Notes under the pieces: generated by a model
Databases searched by the model: none
The model's input: the letters and a program-made list of their open reading frames with translations, nothing else
What the model was told of the DNA's origin: nothing
Position numbers and translations under genes: made by a program
From: a virus
Strand: one strand, 5' to 3'
Virus record (IMG/VR): IMGVR_UViG_3300046694_000356
Span: 1-47,552 of that record
DNA: 47,552 nt
Shown: positions 32,942-41,278 of the stretch, in pieces
Numbering within the stretch: position 1 is the stretch's first letter
Layout: each line of letters opens with the position of its first letter

Positions 32942-33330
32942 CAGCTACCCCCTTGTCCAGCCGAATCAGCTGGCGGACCTCGCCGTTTGATCGCCGCCAG
33001 GGACACCGTCACCACCAGCACCGACGCGCCGAAAGCCGCAGGCCCAGGAAAGCGGAACGGGCGCACGCCCCAGAACTCAGCCTCAACCAGGCCCGGTGCG
33101 AACATATAACCCATGACGAACGAGACGATGAAGAACAGCACTCGCTGCCAAATCGGCAGCTCATGCGTGGTTGTGAAGTAGATGAGCGCCCCGAGGAGAG
33201 CACCGGTAGCGGCCCAGACGTCTACGCCAGCCATGTAACCAGCGAAACCAGCACCGGCGGCGCCAGCAACAGCAACGCCTGCTCCCGCAACGGCAGCGCC
33301 CGCGACTGCTGTAGTCAACGGCTCACCCAT
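32941..33330 (-). CDS. Second holin-like membrane protein
   Basis: 129 aa from ATG 33330, which has ggaggg upstream; the open frame upstream to 33441 crosses a terminator and is rejected. The N-terminus is extremely Ala/Gly/Val-rich (TTAVAGAAVAGAGVAVAGAA), followed by VWAATGALLGALIYF, VLFFIVSFVMGYMFAPGL and FGASVLVVTVSLAAI. Probably a putative phage holin (Phage_holin_8-like). Two coupled membrane proteins suggest a holin and antiholin or pinholin pair. Confidence 0.7.
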   Translation of the reverse strand: MGEPLTTAVAGAAVAGAGVAVAGAAGAGFAGYMAGVDVWAATGALLGALIYFTTTHELPIWQRVLFFIVSFVMGYMFAPGLVEAEFWGVRPFRFPGPAAFGASVLVVTVSLAAIKRRGPPADSAGQGGS

Positions 33331-33364
33331 GATGATTCCCTCCAGGCGGCCATGGGCCAGAAAA

Positions 33365-33392
33365 AGAAAACCCCGCCAGGTGGCGGGGTTTG
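33365..33392 (-). terminator. Terminator before the late lysis/packaging genes
   Basis: aaccccgcca/tggcggggtt (33369-33390) is a perfect 10-bp stem with loop gg; on the minus strand it is followed by TTTTCTTTTT. It sits between the Q-like gene and the holins, the place where an antiterminator of lambda Q type is expected to act. Confidence 0.82.
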
Positions 33393-33516
33393 CAGGTGCC
33401 CGAAGTGGGGACTTCGGGGCTTGGCGGCACAGCACGTGCACCTAGTTGCTCGGTAGGCGCACCTATCGAATCGTGGTGACTTTTTACCCTTCGAATGACA
33501 AACCGAAAACCCCCCT
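33392..33516 (-). promoter_or_regulatory. Probable late promoter/antitermination leader
   Basis: A 125-bp non-coding stretch between the Q-like gene and the terminator. In lambdoid phages the late promoter pR' and the qut site sit in exactly this place. Boxes could not be assigned with certainty by eye. Confidence 0.4.
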
Positions 33517-34116
33517 TTAACGGTTATTCCTGACGGGGACTTGCCGGGGCGCACCGGCGCCAACTGGCGCCGAGTCTCCAGACGAGTGGTTTAAACCATT
33601 GCCGCAATACAGCTCTTTGACCCGCGCTGCATGCGCACGCCCCGCCAGCCGCACCGCTGATTTTCGAGTGCGATCACCGGCTTTCTTCGATTCCCGGTGC
33701 ATAGCCAGAACAAGCTCGCGCCTTAACGTCAGTTCCGCCTTCACCAGCTCATGCAACCGATGAAGAAGACGGAAGTACGCCTGCTGGCCGGCAGCGCCCA
33801 ACCCCAGTTGCAGGTCACGGACTTGCTCATCCACGGTAAGGAGAGGCACGAACACATAACGCCGCAAAGCAAGCCGAACCGCGCCAGCCCCCTCCGGCAT
33901 GCGCTCGATAGCCGCCAACGCTGCCTCCACCTCGCTGGACAGGAAGTCAGGCCCTGCGCCAGCTACCAATACGCGAGAGCCGGAGGAGCCCGTGCGAGGC
34001 GGACACCCCTTCCACTCCACCAAGGTTCCGGCCGGGCTTGCCAGGCCGCCGCCATCACCGCCACGTCGTACGCTTTCGCCCCAATGCTGCATTACCGCCT
34101 CTACCGCTTCAATCAT
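33517..34116 (-). CDS. Q-like late antiterminator
   Basis: The start ATG 34116 gives MIEAVEAVMQHWGESVRRGG, then GGLASPAGTLVEWKGCPPRT. This N-terminal pattern (HWG...GGGL-SP-GT--EWKG) is typical of Q-type proteins encoded in Pseudomonas phages between the primase and the holins. The 199-aa product continues with a helical region (LRDLQLGLGAAGQQ... type) and a basic C-terminus. It probably lets RNA polymerase read through the terminator at 33365 and through the hairpins within the late operon. Identification is by resemblance and position. Confidence 0.65.
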   Translation of the reverse strand: MIEAVEAVMQHWGESVRRGGDGGGLASPAGTLVEWKGCPPRTGSSGSRVLVAGAGPDFLSSEVEAALAAIERMPEGAGAVRLALRRYVFVPLLTVDEQVRDLQLGLGAAGQQAYFRLLHRLHELVKAELTLRRELVLAMHRESKKAGDRTRKSAVRLAGRAHAARVKELYCGNGLNHSSGDSAPVGAGAPRQVPVRNNR

Positions 34117-34464
34117 GGCCGTTCTCCCAAATCGAAACCCAACCCAACACAAAAACCATCAACCCAACACAAACCCAACACAGGAAAAACCCTTTAAGAA
34201 CAATGCCTTTAAGAATTCTGTGTAAGGTGTGTAAGGTGTGTTGGATTTTTAGAAGTTCGCGTAAGAGATTTTCCGCAACGTCAGCAGGGGCGCCTAAAAG
34301 GGATAGTGGTGAAAATATTCTCCGCACGTGCGCGCGCAGGCGCGTAAACCTTACACACCTTACACAGCTCCCCAGAGGCCCCGAATTTAAAGGCCACCAG
34401 CTGTGTAAGGTTGCCAACGAAACCCGACACAAACCCAACACACCCAACACACTTGCACCCGGAT
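34117..34464. repeat. Repeat-rich non-coding region, candidate origin of replication
   Basis: This region holds direct repeats of aaccc(a/g)acac at about 34141, 34161, 34171, 34421, 34431 and 34441. Between these flanks lies ctgtgtaaggtgtgtaaggt (34218-34237) with its perfect reverse complement at 34348-34367, and a third half copy ctgtgtaaggt at 34401. The stretch 34181-34260 is AT-rich. An open frame on the minus strand over this region is composed of repeat-encoded residues and is not a gene. Iterated repeats beside a primase-helicase gene suggest an iteron-type origin. Confidence 0.55.
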
Positions 34465-37221
34465 TCATGCCGCACCTGCCTTAACGTGGTCCCACGCATC
34501 GACGCTCCAGCCGTTGCCCCGCGCCCTTTCACGCCATTCGATGACGTGCGCGCCCAGCGCGGCCGAACTCATGGATGGTGGCAGGAATGAACCCTCGTCC
34601 CTGGGCATGAGGAACGCAGCGAAACGCCGCCGCGCATCCTGCTCATACGGGATTGCCCTCGTCTTCTCCACGCCGAGCGTCTCGATGAACAAGCTGAATT
34701 TGGTTTGGCTCATACGGTGCTCGCCGTTGCGGTGGCACCACTCCACAAACATCGCGTAAAGATCCGAGCTCAAGCACCCGCCCCACAACCCGAACCCGAG
34801 CTCACCCAAGCGCCAGAGGTTGGCGAAAGTCTGCCAAGGCGCCCTACTCAGAGCCACCAGGCGCTGGCGAGCAGGCGTTACCGGGGGTTTTGTTTGGGGG
34901 TCAAAGTCGCCCAGGTCATACGCCAATAACCAGGCGTACAACGCTTCAACGCCCCCGTTGGCGAGCTCATGTTTGATTGCCTTCTGGCGCTCCGGCGGCA
35001 GCTTGTCTTCTGGCCACATTACGAGAAATCTCCGGTCGCTTTCACTGATCGGCCAAGGCACGATTTCGTTCGAAAGGAACACGGCGTTCATGTGGCTGGC
35101 TTCTTCCCAGCCGTTGACGAACTTGCTCTCAATCCGCACGGTCCGGCCGGTGATCAGCTGCTTGATCTTCCCCACCTGGTTGTACTTCTGGTCACGCGAC
35201 ACAACCTCCTCGAACACAGCCCAGAGCTTGCCGCTCTGCCAGGCATTGAAACTTCCCTCCAGCTGCGTCTGACCAACCGTCGCTGAGTACTGCCCGTAAA
35301 GCAGTCCCATAGCCACCGAGAACAACAGGCTCTTACCTGAACCCTCGGTGGTGGAGTGCATGAGCACTGCGGTATCCATCTTCGCGCCGGTGTGCTGCAG
35401 CGGGTACGCCAACCAGCGGCACAACCATTCGTTTGCGTCATCGGCGTGGTTGCAGAGGAAGCTGATAAGCCAGATAAGACTTTCGCACTTGCGGTCATCG
35501 CGAGCGGGCTGAAGCGGCAGACCCTCGAACGTGTTGATGTACATCTCCGGGTCGTGCGTCATTCTCGGGTCAAACACGATGTGATTCATGTCCACGACTC
35601 GCCGATCTGGACTGTTCAACCACAAGCTATATGCGTCACCGAGCGCCATCTTCACTGCACCCTCAGCCACGCGCCGCTTTTTGGCGTAGTCCCAAACATC
35701 CTTGGTACCGTCGATGTACACATAGCGCGTCATCATCGGCATTGTGATATCGCCGAGTGCCTTCCCAGCCAATGCCTGGGTTCGCTCGATGTCCTTTACC
35801 CAATCCTCGCCCACGCGCTTTTTACGCTTCGGATCGGTAGTCGAATCCCACTCTTTGAACAGGTCTTTACCCACATGCGCAATGAGGGCGGCCTTCTTAA
35901 TGCGCCGCGACTGATCGATGTCCCAAGCCTGCGTTGTCCCTTCAATGAGCGCGTATCGCCTGAGCAGGCCCTGGATATGAAACCCGCCCCCCGCCCCCCC
36001 GGTACTGCTGCTGCCGGGCTCGGCCGTCTGCTCTTCGCCAGTTGGGGTGGGGGGAAGATCGCAACCGCTCGGAGCATGCGCTTGTTCCGAATCGCCCCCA
36101 GCTTCCGGAGCCGGCGCCTTCGGCCCGCTGACCCGGTTCTTGCGCTGGCTTGCGTGATCCAAGCCCAGTGACTTGGCCGCAGCCTTGATAGCCGCCGACA
36201 CGTTGCCGTTGTACTCGAGGATGCAGAACACATCGAACGGATCGTTCATGTGGCCGTTGCCCAATGGGTCGGAGCTGTGGTGCGAATACACCCGCCCCTC
36301 TTCATTCACGGTCACGCCGGGCAGCCCAGTGGTGCTACCTGAATAGAGCCACTTCTTACCCCGCCGCTTATAGCCGTGAGCATCAAGCAGGCTTTCCGCT
36401 TGGGTAGCATTGTTGAATGCATCGATAACCGAGGGATGGTCGCCAGCCTCAAGCCGGGGCGGAGAAATATTCTTGATCTTCGGTGGTGCAGCCTTCGGCG
36501 CCCACTCGCACGCCTCCAACGCCATCCGTTTGAACACATCCCAGTTGTTCCAGATGTTTACCAGGTCGCGTGGCAGATCCGGCAAGCCGTCTGCCGAAGG
36601 CGGATTGCGCCATGTGTAGGGCTTACCGGTATCAGGGTGGATCGAGGGAGGCAGCACGTCTTGCACCAGGCCACCACGAAGCTCGAATACAGTAATCGGA
36701 GCGAACTCTTTCTGGCGCGCAGTCATGACTTCGATTTGCTGGGTATCACCTTGATCGCGAGCAGCTTTCAGCGCGACATTGACCAGCTTTAACTTGCTGC
36801 CATCAGGGTCTGCTGGATTCGGCCAGGTCAACGAGTGACGACTGAATTCCAACCCCTCAGGAACGCGGAACATGATGCGAAACCGCGCAGGATTGCCCAC
36901 CAGGGTGGGGTACACCGCCGCGATATCGTCAAGGTGCAGATCCAGCACATCACGCAGCACCTGACGGCTGTACTCCACATGATCAACGTCCAACGAGCAA
37001 ACGCGGCTTGGGCCTAGTACCACCCCCATGTTGTGCTGCGGATTTTTGGCCCAAAAAGCCTCAGCCTGGCCGGCCTCACTGAAGTAGCCGCCAGGCTTGT
37101 TCCAAGCGTTGCCCTTTGGGGCTTTTTGTCCGGGTTCGATCTTGACCAGAGCCAGACCGAAGGCTTCGATGTAGCGCCGTGCCCACGCGGCCATGTTGTT
37201 CGGCGTATTGGGTTTCGTCAT
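34465..37221 (-). CDS. Primase-polymerase / SF3 helicase replication protein, 918 aa
   Basis: The N-terminal third is a bifunctional primase-polymerase: IEPGQKAPKGNAWNKPGGYF, GVVLGPSRVCSLDVDHVEYS (acidic metal-binding residues), FRIMFRVPEGLEFSRHSLTW and SIHPDTGKPYTWRNPP. A Pro/Ser/Gly-rich linker follows near residues 370-415. The C-terminal half is a superfamily 3 helicase with Walker A STTEGSGKSLLFSVA (near residue 627), the acidic B motif KLWAVFEEVVSRDQ and motif C HMNAVFLSNEIVPWPI. It would open the origin, unwind and prime phage DNA. The gene lies directly upstream of the repeat region at 34117-34464. Confidence 0.9.
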   Translation of the reverse strand: MTKPNTPNNMAAWARRYIEAFGLALVKIEPGQKAPKGNAWNKPGGYFSEAGQAEAFWAKNPQHNMGVVLGPSRVCSLDVDHVEYSRQVLRDVLDLHLDDIAAVYPTLVGNPARFRIMFRVPEGLEFSRHSLTWPNPADPDGSKLKLVNVALKAARDQGDTQQIEVMTARQKEFAPITVFELRGGLVQDVLPPSIHPDTGKPYTWRNPPSADGLPDLPRDLVNIWNNWDVFKRMALEACEWAPKAAPPKIKNISPPRLEAGDHPSVIDAFNNATQAESLLDAHGYKRRGKKWLYSGSTTGLPGVTVNEEGRVYSHHSSDPLGNGHMNDPFDVFCILEYNGNVSAAIKAAAKSLGLDHASQRKNRVSGPKAPAPEAGGDSEQAHAPSGCDLPPTPTGEEQTAEPGSSSTGGAGGGFHIQGLLRRYALIEGTTQAWDIDQSRRIKKAALIAHVGKDLFKEWDSTTDPKRKKRVGEDWVKDIERTQALAGKALGDITMPMMTRYVYIDGTKDVWDYAKKRRVAEGAVKMALGDAYSLWLNSPDRRVVDMNHIVFDPRMTHDPEMYINTFEGLPLQPARDDRKCESLIWLISFLCNHADDANEWLCRWLAYPLQHTGAKMDTAVLMHSTTEGSGKSLLFSVAMGLLYGQYSATVGQTQLEGSFNAWQSGKLWAVFEEVVSRDQKYNQVGKIKQLITGRTVRIESKFVNGWEEASHMNAVFLSNEIVPWPISESDRRFLVMWPEDKLPPERQKAIKHELANGGVEALYAWLLAYDLGDFDPQTKPPVTPARQRLVALSRAPWQTFANLWRLGELGFGLWGGCLSSDLYAMFVEWCHRNGEHRMSQTKFSLFIETLGVEKTRAIPYEQDARRRFAAFLMPRDEGSFLPPSMSSAALGAHVIEWRERARGNGWSVDAWDHVKAGAA

Positions 37222-37226
37222 GCTCC

Positions 37227-37409
37227 CTAACGCCCCTGCCGCAAATCGGCCAGGCGTCGAGTTAGCTCCATGCTGGAGCGTTGCATTGCACCGGACTCAA
37301 GTGGGTGTCGCTTTTTGCGCTCTGCTTTCAGGGCAGCGCGTAGCTTTCTGGCAGCTCGGACAAATGCCAGGGCATCGAGAATTGCCTTATCGAGAGTATG
37401 CGATTTCAT
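37227..37409 (-). CDS. Small helical protein (60 aa)
   Basis: ATG 37409 overlaps the stop of the zinc finger gene (ATGA). The 60-aa product (MKSHTLDKAILDALAFVRAA ...) is helical and strongly basic. It ends 5 bp before the primase start, so it is part of the same operon. No function is recognised. Confidence 0.6.
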   Translation of the reverse strand: MKSHTLDKAILDALAFVRAARKLRAALKAERKKRHPLESGAMQRSSMELTRRLADLRQGR

Positions 37410-37609
37410 TTCCGCACCTCGGCCCTGGCCTGGCAGTCGACGCAGTAACGGCAACCCGGTACTGCGATGCGCCGTGCTTCAGGTATTTCGACCTCGCAGC
37501 TATCGCACTCAGTAGCGCTTTCACCCCGGTATTGCACCCGGTTGGCGATAGCGGCCTGTACGCGCGCCTCCTCGGAAGCCTGAGCCAATTCGTAGATATG
37601 CTCATCCAT
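37406..37609 (-). CDS. TraR/DksA-type C4 zinc finger protein, 67 aa
   Basis: The N-terminal helix has MDEHIYELAQASEEARVQAA. The C-terminal zinc finger has CDSCEVEIPEARRIAVPG followed by CRYCVDCQ, the C4 pattern of DksA/TraR. Such phage proteins bind RNA polymerase and shift transcription without needing ppGpp. The stop overlaps the next start; its own start overlaps the CII-like gene by 8 bp. Confidence 0.88.
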   Translation of the reverse strand: MDEHIYELAQASEEARVQAAIANRVQYRGESATECDSCEVEIPEARRIAVPGCRYCVDCQARAEVRK

Positions 37610-38090
37610 CCTGGCGGCCCCCCATCGCTTGCTCGGCTCCAGCCATGATTCCCAGAACCGCGCGAATGACCTGGGAACCGTGGTGTTTCAAGAGCGCAAC
37701 TTCATGGGGCTCCCAGACGCTATCGTCCGCGCCTTCGTGCAAGCTACTGACGAACTCTCCCTCTTTGTGGAGGAGCTCGCCTACCGCCTTCAGTGCATCC
37801 CGGCTCGCCTCAACAGGAACCGGCCGATACCAGACCGCCCCTGCTGGACGAATCAATGCGTCCAGCAAGCGCGTATCTTGGGTGAAGGTAAGAATCTCTT
37901 CCAACTCGTCCGGGGTAGGCCAGCGGCGTTCCTCGTCAAGCTTGAGCTTCTTCTGCAGGGCGTCGAGATCCATGCCTAGATCGTGAGCGAGGGACGTGAT
38001 GCCCCCTTTGTAATCACGCCCAGCGCGATAAAGCGCCTGACGCAGAGAAAGAACCGGACCAGCGTCCGGAAGAAGGTCTGTGCGACTCAT
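37602..38090 (-). CDS. CII-like phage regulatory protein (CP76/YmfL type)
   Basis: ATG 38090 (MSRTDLLPDAGPVLSLRQAL) is used; frames further upstream lack a ribosome binding site. The 162-aa protein has LYRAGRDYKGGITSLAHDLG then MDLDALQKKLKLDEERRWPT, the pattern of Phage_CP76/CII proteins with an HTH, followed by a helical part. It is expressed ahead of the replication genes in the leftward early operon, where CII regulators sit, and probably influences the lysis-lysogeny choice. Confidence 0.75.
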   Translation of the reverse strand: MSRTDLLPDAGPVLSLRQALYRAGRDYKGGITSLAHDLGMDLDALQKKLKLDEERRWPTPDELEEILTFTQDTRLLDALIRPAGAVWYRPVPVEASRDALKAVGELLHKEGEFVSSLHEGADDSVWEPHEVALLKHHGSQVIRAVLGIMAGAEQAMGGRQDG

Positions 38091-38280
38091 AACCGTAAAT
38101 GACTCCTTTACGGTGTAGCCATGCCGCAGGGCAAGCCCTACTCTATGACCACGACCGATGCTGTGCTGTGTCGTCGTACGCCGAAGCAAAGATGTGAGAG
38201 TCCTTGCCAGGCACCTGCTGGCGCGGTGTGTGAGAGCTCCGCGCCGGCATCTTGTTTTCCAGCTCGTATGCTGGAGCTAC

Positions 38281-38475
38281 TCAAGCAACCTTTTTTACTA
38301 GGCCGCTCAGGCGTTCTTGGTAAAGCCGTTCGATCTGTTTGCCGCTTTTGTAGAGCACATCAGCACCGCGATGAGCCCTGCAGATGGTCGGCTGACTGAC
38401 ACCGGTCAACGCTGCAATCTCCTGCTGGCTGAGGCCTAAACCAAACAAAGCCTCAAGCATCTTTTGAATGGTCAT
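38281..38475 (-). CDS. Cro-like HTH protein, 64 aa
   Basis: The helix-turn-helix is GLSQQEIAALTGVSQPTICR (about residues 13-32). It is transcribed divergently from the CI-type repressor, the usual place of Cro. It probably binds the palindromic operators at 38489-38570 and opposes CI. The gap 38091-38280 downstream holds no convincing gene. Confidence 0.75.
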   Translation of the reverse strand: MTIQKMLEALFGLGLSQQEIAALTGVSQPTICRAHRGADVLYKSGKQIERLYQERLSGLVKKVA

Positions 38476-38488
38476 CTAAGACCCCTTT

Positions 38489-38570
38489 AATTCACCGATG
38501 AATTGCTTTCGATGATACGCACATGAATTTATCAGAGCAATACAATCCTGAATTATTCATCTGCGAATAA
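38489..38570. promoter_or_regulatory. CI/Cro operator region
   Basis: Between the divergent cro-like and cI genes lie the palindrome aattcaccgatgaatt (38489-38504), the palindrome ttattcatctgcgaataa (38553-38570), and a further half-site atgaattt at 38523. The shared half-site is TTCA/TGAA-like. These are probable operators. The second lies just before the cI start, so it should control cI itself. Confidence 0.55.
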
Positions 38571-38583
38571 GGAATCAAAGCGC

Positions 38584-39258
38584 ATGGCGATTTCAGGGCA
38601 GCTGATAGGTCAGCTGCTGACGACCAAGTTGGCCGAGAAGGGCTGGTCGGAAGGCGAGCTCGGACGCCGTTCTGGTGTTTCCCAACCGACAGTTCACCGG
38701 ATACTTCACGGTGACTCTAACAATCCACGAATCGACAATGTGATGAACATCGCCAAAGCCCTAGGCTTGGACGGTGCCGCTTTACTCAGCGGAAAACTCG
38801 CTACGGATTATGACGAGAATGTCATTGCAGGCCCCGCCATTGTTGGCCGGGTACCTCGGTTGTCTTGGGTGCAGGCAGGCGCCCTAAGTGAGGCTATTGA
38901 TTTGTTTGAACCGGGCTACGCGGAGGAATGGCTGGATTGTCCGTTCCCGCACAGTAAGAAAGCTTATTGCCTTGAAGTGCGCGGGACCAGCATGTTCCCT
39001 GACTACCGACCAGGTGAGTTGATCGTTGTTGAGCCTATGCTCGAAGCGATGCACGACGATGACGTGGTTTGTCGAACCCCGGATGGTCTAGCGACGTTCA
39101 AGCGCCTTCAGGTCACCGAGGACGGCACCTTTCTCTTGGCCCTTAATCCCGACTTCCCGAATCGGATCATTACTGTCCCAGAGGACACCGAGATCTGCGG
39201 GGTCGTTACCGGCTCTTGGATGAAAAGAAGGCATCGCGCCCACAACTTTAATTCATAG
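38584..39258 (+). CDS. CI-type repressor (HTH and S24 peptidase)
   Basis: 224 aa. N-terminal HTH: LAEKGWSEGELGRRSGVSQP then TVHRILHGDSNNPRIDNV. C-terminal peptidase: cleavage site WVQAG (Ala98-Gly99), catalytic Ser136 in GTSMFPDY and Lys173 in LATFKRLQ. RecA-stimulated self-cleavage after DNA damage would induce the prophage. The gene begins 14 bp after the proximal operator palindrome. Confidence 0.93.
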   Translation: MAISGQLIGQLLTTKLAEKGWSEGELGRRSGVSQPTVHRILHGDSNNPRIDNVMNIAKALGLDGAALLSGKLATDYDENVIAGPAIVGRVPRLSWVQAGALSEAIDLFEPGYAEEWLDCPFPHSKKAYCLEVRGTSMFPDYRPGELIVVEPMLEAMHDDDVVCRTPDGLATFKRLQVTEDGTFLLALNPDFPNRIITVPEDTEICGVVTGSWMKRRHRAHNFNS

Positions 39259-39330
39259 ATGTATTGATCCGATCTATTCACCGCTGTATTGTTTGCTGCG
39301 CACCCACTCTCTCACCCTGGGGTTTTCGCA

Positions 39331-39591
39331 ATGCAAACGACACAGCACTCACGCTGCCCGGTGCTTTTGCACCCGGCATGCACTACAAGCCCTGCCGCCG
39401 TACGCGCCGTTCAGGAGGCTACTGGCCAACTGATTGTGATTAATGGCGGTAAGGTTCGGCTCAGCCAACCGCGCACCAATCATTGGTTCGTCTCTGGTCG
39501 GACTGAGCTTTTCTCCGATGACATCAACAGCCGCCGTCTCGCAGCCCTCGCTGCACGCAACTCCGACCCATTCGGAGGTGACGCAGCATGA
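39331..39591 (+). CDS. Unknown early protein, 86 aa
   Basis: ATG 39331 (MQTTQHSRCPVLLHPACTTS) is used; an in-frame ATG 42 bp upstream lies in the promoter region. Its stop overlaps the next start (ATGA). It is the first gene of the + strand early operon. Sequence contains IVINGGKVRLSQPRTNHWFV; no family recognised. Confidence 0.6.
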   Translation: MQTTQHSRCPVLLHPACTTSPAAVRAVQEATGQLIVINGGKVRLSQPRTNHWFVSGRTELFSDDINSRRLAALAARNSDPFGGDAA

Positions 39592-39914
39592 ATCCCGTTA
39601 TCGAAAAACTCGTCCTGCAGATCGCATACATTTGTCTGCACATCACCGCGCAAGGCAAATGGCACGCGCATTTCGGTATTAGCGCCCATTGCCGAACCCT
39701 GAACGTGTACGTGTGGCCGTCCACTCGCAATTACGTGGACGGCGAGTCTGGAACTCCGGCATTGAGCCGATTTATCAGTTACCAGGCCAAGCCACGAGCC
39801 GCAGAAAACGCCGCCGCCCCTGTGTCAGAGCTGGCATATGAGCCAGCGTTACAGTCGCTTCTCTCAGACCTCGAACCCTTCCTGACTCCAGTTGCTGAGG
39901 TGGCCTGCGCATGA
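39588..39914 (+). CDS. Unknown early protein, 108 aa
   Basis: The start follows ggaggtgacgcagc and overlaps the previous stop. The protein has KWHAHFGISAHCRTLNVYVW and WPSTRNYVDGESGTPALSRF. No known motif. Its stop overlaps the dNMP kinase start by 4 bp. Confidence 0.65.
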   Translation: MNPVIEKLVLQIAYICLHITAQGKWHAHFGISAHCRTLNVYVWPSTRNYVDGESGTPALSRFISYQAKPRAAENAAAPVSELAYEPALQSLLSDLEPFLTPVAEVACA

Positions 39915-40480
39915 GCCAGATCCTTATCGGCCTCGCAGGGCGCGCCCGCGTTGGCAAAGACACCGTCGCCAGCTATCTGGCAGCACACCTCATCCTCATC
40001 AGCTACGCCTTTGCCGATCCCCTTAAGCAGGCACTGGCGGGGCTATTCAGCCTCACCACCGCGCAGCTGGAAGGCGCTGAGAAAGAGCTTCCTCTGGAGT
40101 GGCTTGGCAAGTCGCCGCGCGAGCTGATGCAGTTGCTCGGTACCGAGTGGGGTCGCGACTTGGTGCACCCTCAGCTTTGGCTGCTGCTGGCGGAGCAAAA
40201 CCTTCAGGCACTGGCGGAGCTGAATCAGGACATGCAGGGCGTGGTGATTCGCGATGTGCGCTTCGACAACGAAGCGGCGTGGGTGCGCAGCAAAGGCGGT
40301 GTGATTGTTCACATCACCCGCCCGGATGCATCCGACGTCGCACACCACATCAGCGAGAGCGGAGTTACTCCCTGGCCCGGCGATCACCTGGTGGTCAACG
40401 ACGGACCGCTCGAACAGCTGTACGACGATCTGGAAGGCCTCATCCAGGCGTTGCAAAGTAAAAGCCGCCACGCTGCCTGA
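39911..40480 (+). CDS. Deoxynucleoside monophosphate kinase-like P-loop protein
   Basis: 189 aa. Walker A GLAGRARVGKDTVAS near residues 7-21, a following FADPLKQALAGLF helix, and IRDVRFDNEAAWVRSKGG in the C-terminal part are typical of the phage dNMP kinase family (T4 gp1-like). It would phosphorylate dNMPs, recycling nucleotides for phage DNA synthesis. Confidence 0.85.
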   Translation: MSQILIGLAGRARVGKDTVASYLAAHLILISYAFADPLKQALAGLFSLTTAQLEGAEKELPLEWLGKSPRELMQLLGTEWGRDLVHPQLWLLLAEQNLQALAELNQDMQGVVIRDVRFDNEAAWVRSKGGVIVHITRPDASDVAHHISESGVTPWPGDHLVVNDGPLEQLYDDLEGLIQALQSKSRHAA

Positions 40481-40491
40481 GGGTCGCCACT

Positions 40492-40776
40492 ATGAATCGC
40501 ACCATTCGCGAAGCAGCCCAGGTGCTGGGAATTTCGGAAGCGAGCCTGCGTGAACACTTGCGCAGCCGCAACGCCATCAACCGGGACGGCACGCTAGCGG
40601 CCAAACACATAGGCGGCGGCAAGCTGTTTATGGACCCTCGCGTCACCACCCCTAAAAAGTTCGGACGCCCCAAGCACTACGCCGTGCTGATGGTCACCGA
40701 GCAAGGAATTGACTGGCTCGCCACTCAGTTGGGCGTTGCCATCACCAACGTACCAAGCAAGGACAGCGCAGCATGA
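40492..40776 (+). CDS. KilAC-like phage antirepressor domain protein, 94 aa
   Basis: The N-terminal part is an HTH (IREAAQVLGISEASLREHLR), followed by KHIGGGKLFMDPR and GRPKHYAVLMVTEQGIDWLA. This matches the C-terminal DNA-binding domain of phage antirepressors (KilAC/ANT). It starts 11 bp after the kinase. It may counteract a repressor or be a small regulator. Confidence 0.7.
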   Translation: MNRTIREAAQVLGISEASLREHLRSRNAINRDGTLAAKHIGGGKLFMDPRVTTPKKFGRPKHYAVLMVTEQGIDWLATQLGVAITNVPSKDSAA

Positions 40777-41045
40777 AAACCATCGTGGACAAATCGCAGG
40801 CCCTGCCGGCCCAACCAGCCGACCTCATCGTGCTCTTCGTTGCACTTTTGGCAATCGCTCCAGCTGGGTGCCTTCCGCACGTGACGCTCACAACCGACCC
40901 CGAACGCCCCTATGGCGCCGTTATGGCCAATGAAGCGAACTGCATCGCGGCAAGCGCCACCTGCCACAGCGTCGACGGACTGGTCGAGCTGATCGCGCAC
41001 AGGCTCAGCCAGCAAGAGGTGGGGCGCGGGGTAGGAGCCGCATGA
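40773..41045 (+). CDS. Unknown early protein, 90 aa
   Basis: The start overlaps the previous stop (GCAGCATGA). One hydrophobic segment, LIVLFVALLAIAPAGCLPHV, could be a membrane helix, and the Cys after AG looks loosely like a lipobox. No family recognised. The stop overlaps the PrtN-like start. Confidence 0.6.
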   Translation: MKTIVDKSQALPAQPADLIVLFVALLAIAPAGCLPHVTLTTDPERPYGAVMANEANCIAASATCHSVDGLVELIAHRLSQQEVGRGVGAA

Positions 41046-41278
41046 CAACGCTTGAACTCCTTCAACAACGCTGGAAGGCAAACAGTCTGCCGCTGGAGCA
41101 GGTGCGCGAGCACTACTTCCCAGGCCTGAAAACCGAGAAACGTTTGCGGGCACTGATCCGATCCGGCGGCGTGAACCTGGCCACCTTCAAACCCTACGAG
41201 TCGCGCCTCGCCCCATGGCATGTGCGCCTGGATGACTTGGCCGCATATCTGGACACCCGCGCAGCAACCGCCGCCTGA
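41042..41278 (+). CDS. PrtN-like/excisionase-like small HTH protein, 78 aa
   Basis: The protein has LPLEQVREHYFPGLKTEKRL and SRLAPWHVRLDDLAAYLDTR. This matches the pattern of the pyocin activator PrtN family ('LPLEQV...YFPGL ... V-L-DLA-YLD'). PrtN-like proteins in phages are small DNA-binding regulators. A second, closer PrtN relative lies at 45407. Confidence 0.7.
   Translation: MTTLELLQQRWKANSLPLEQVREHYFPGLKTEKRLRALIRSGGVNLATFKPYESRLAPWHVRLDDLAAYLDTRAATAA

Noticed and set aside
34109-34468. Minus-strand open frame of 119 codons after the primase gene
   Set aside because: It consists largely of translated ctgtgtaagg and aacccaacac repeats. The region is better read as a replication origin.
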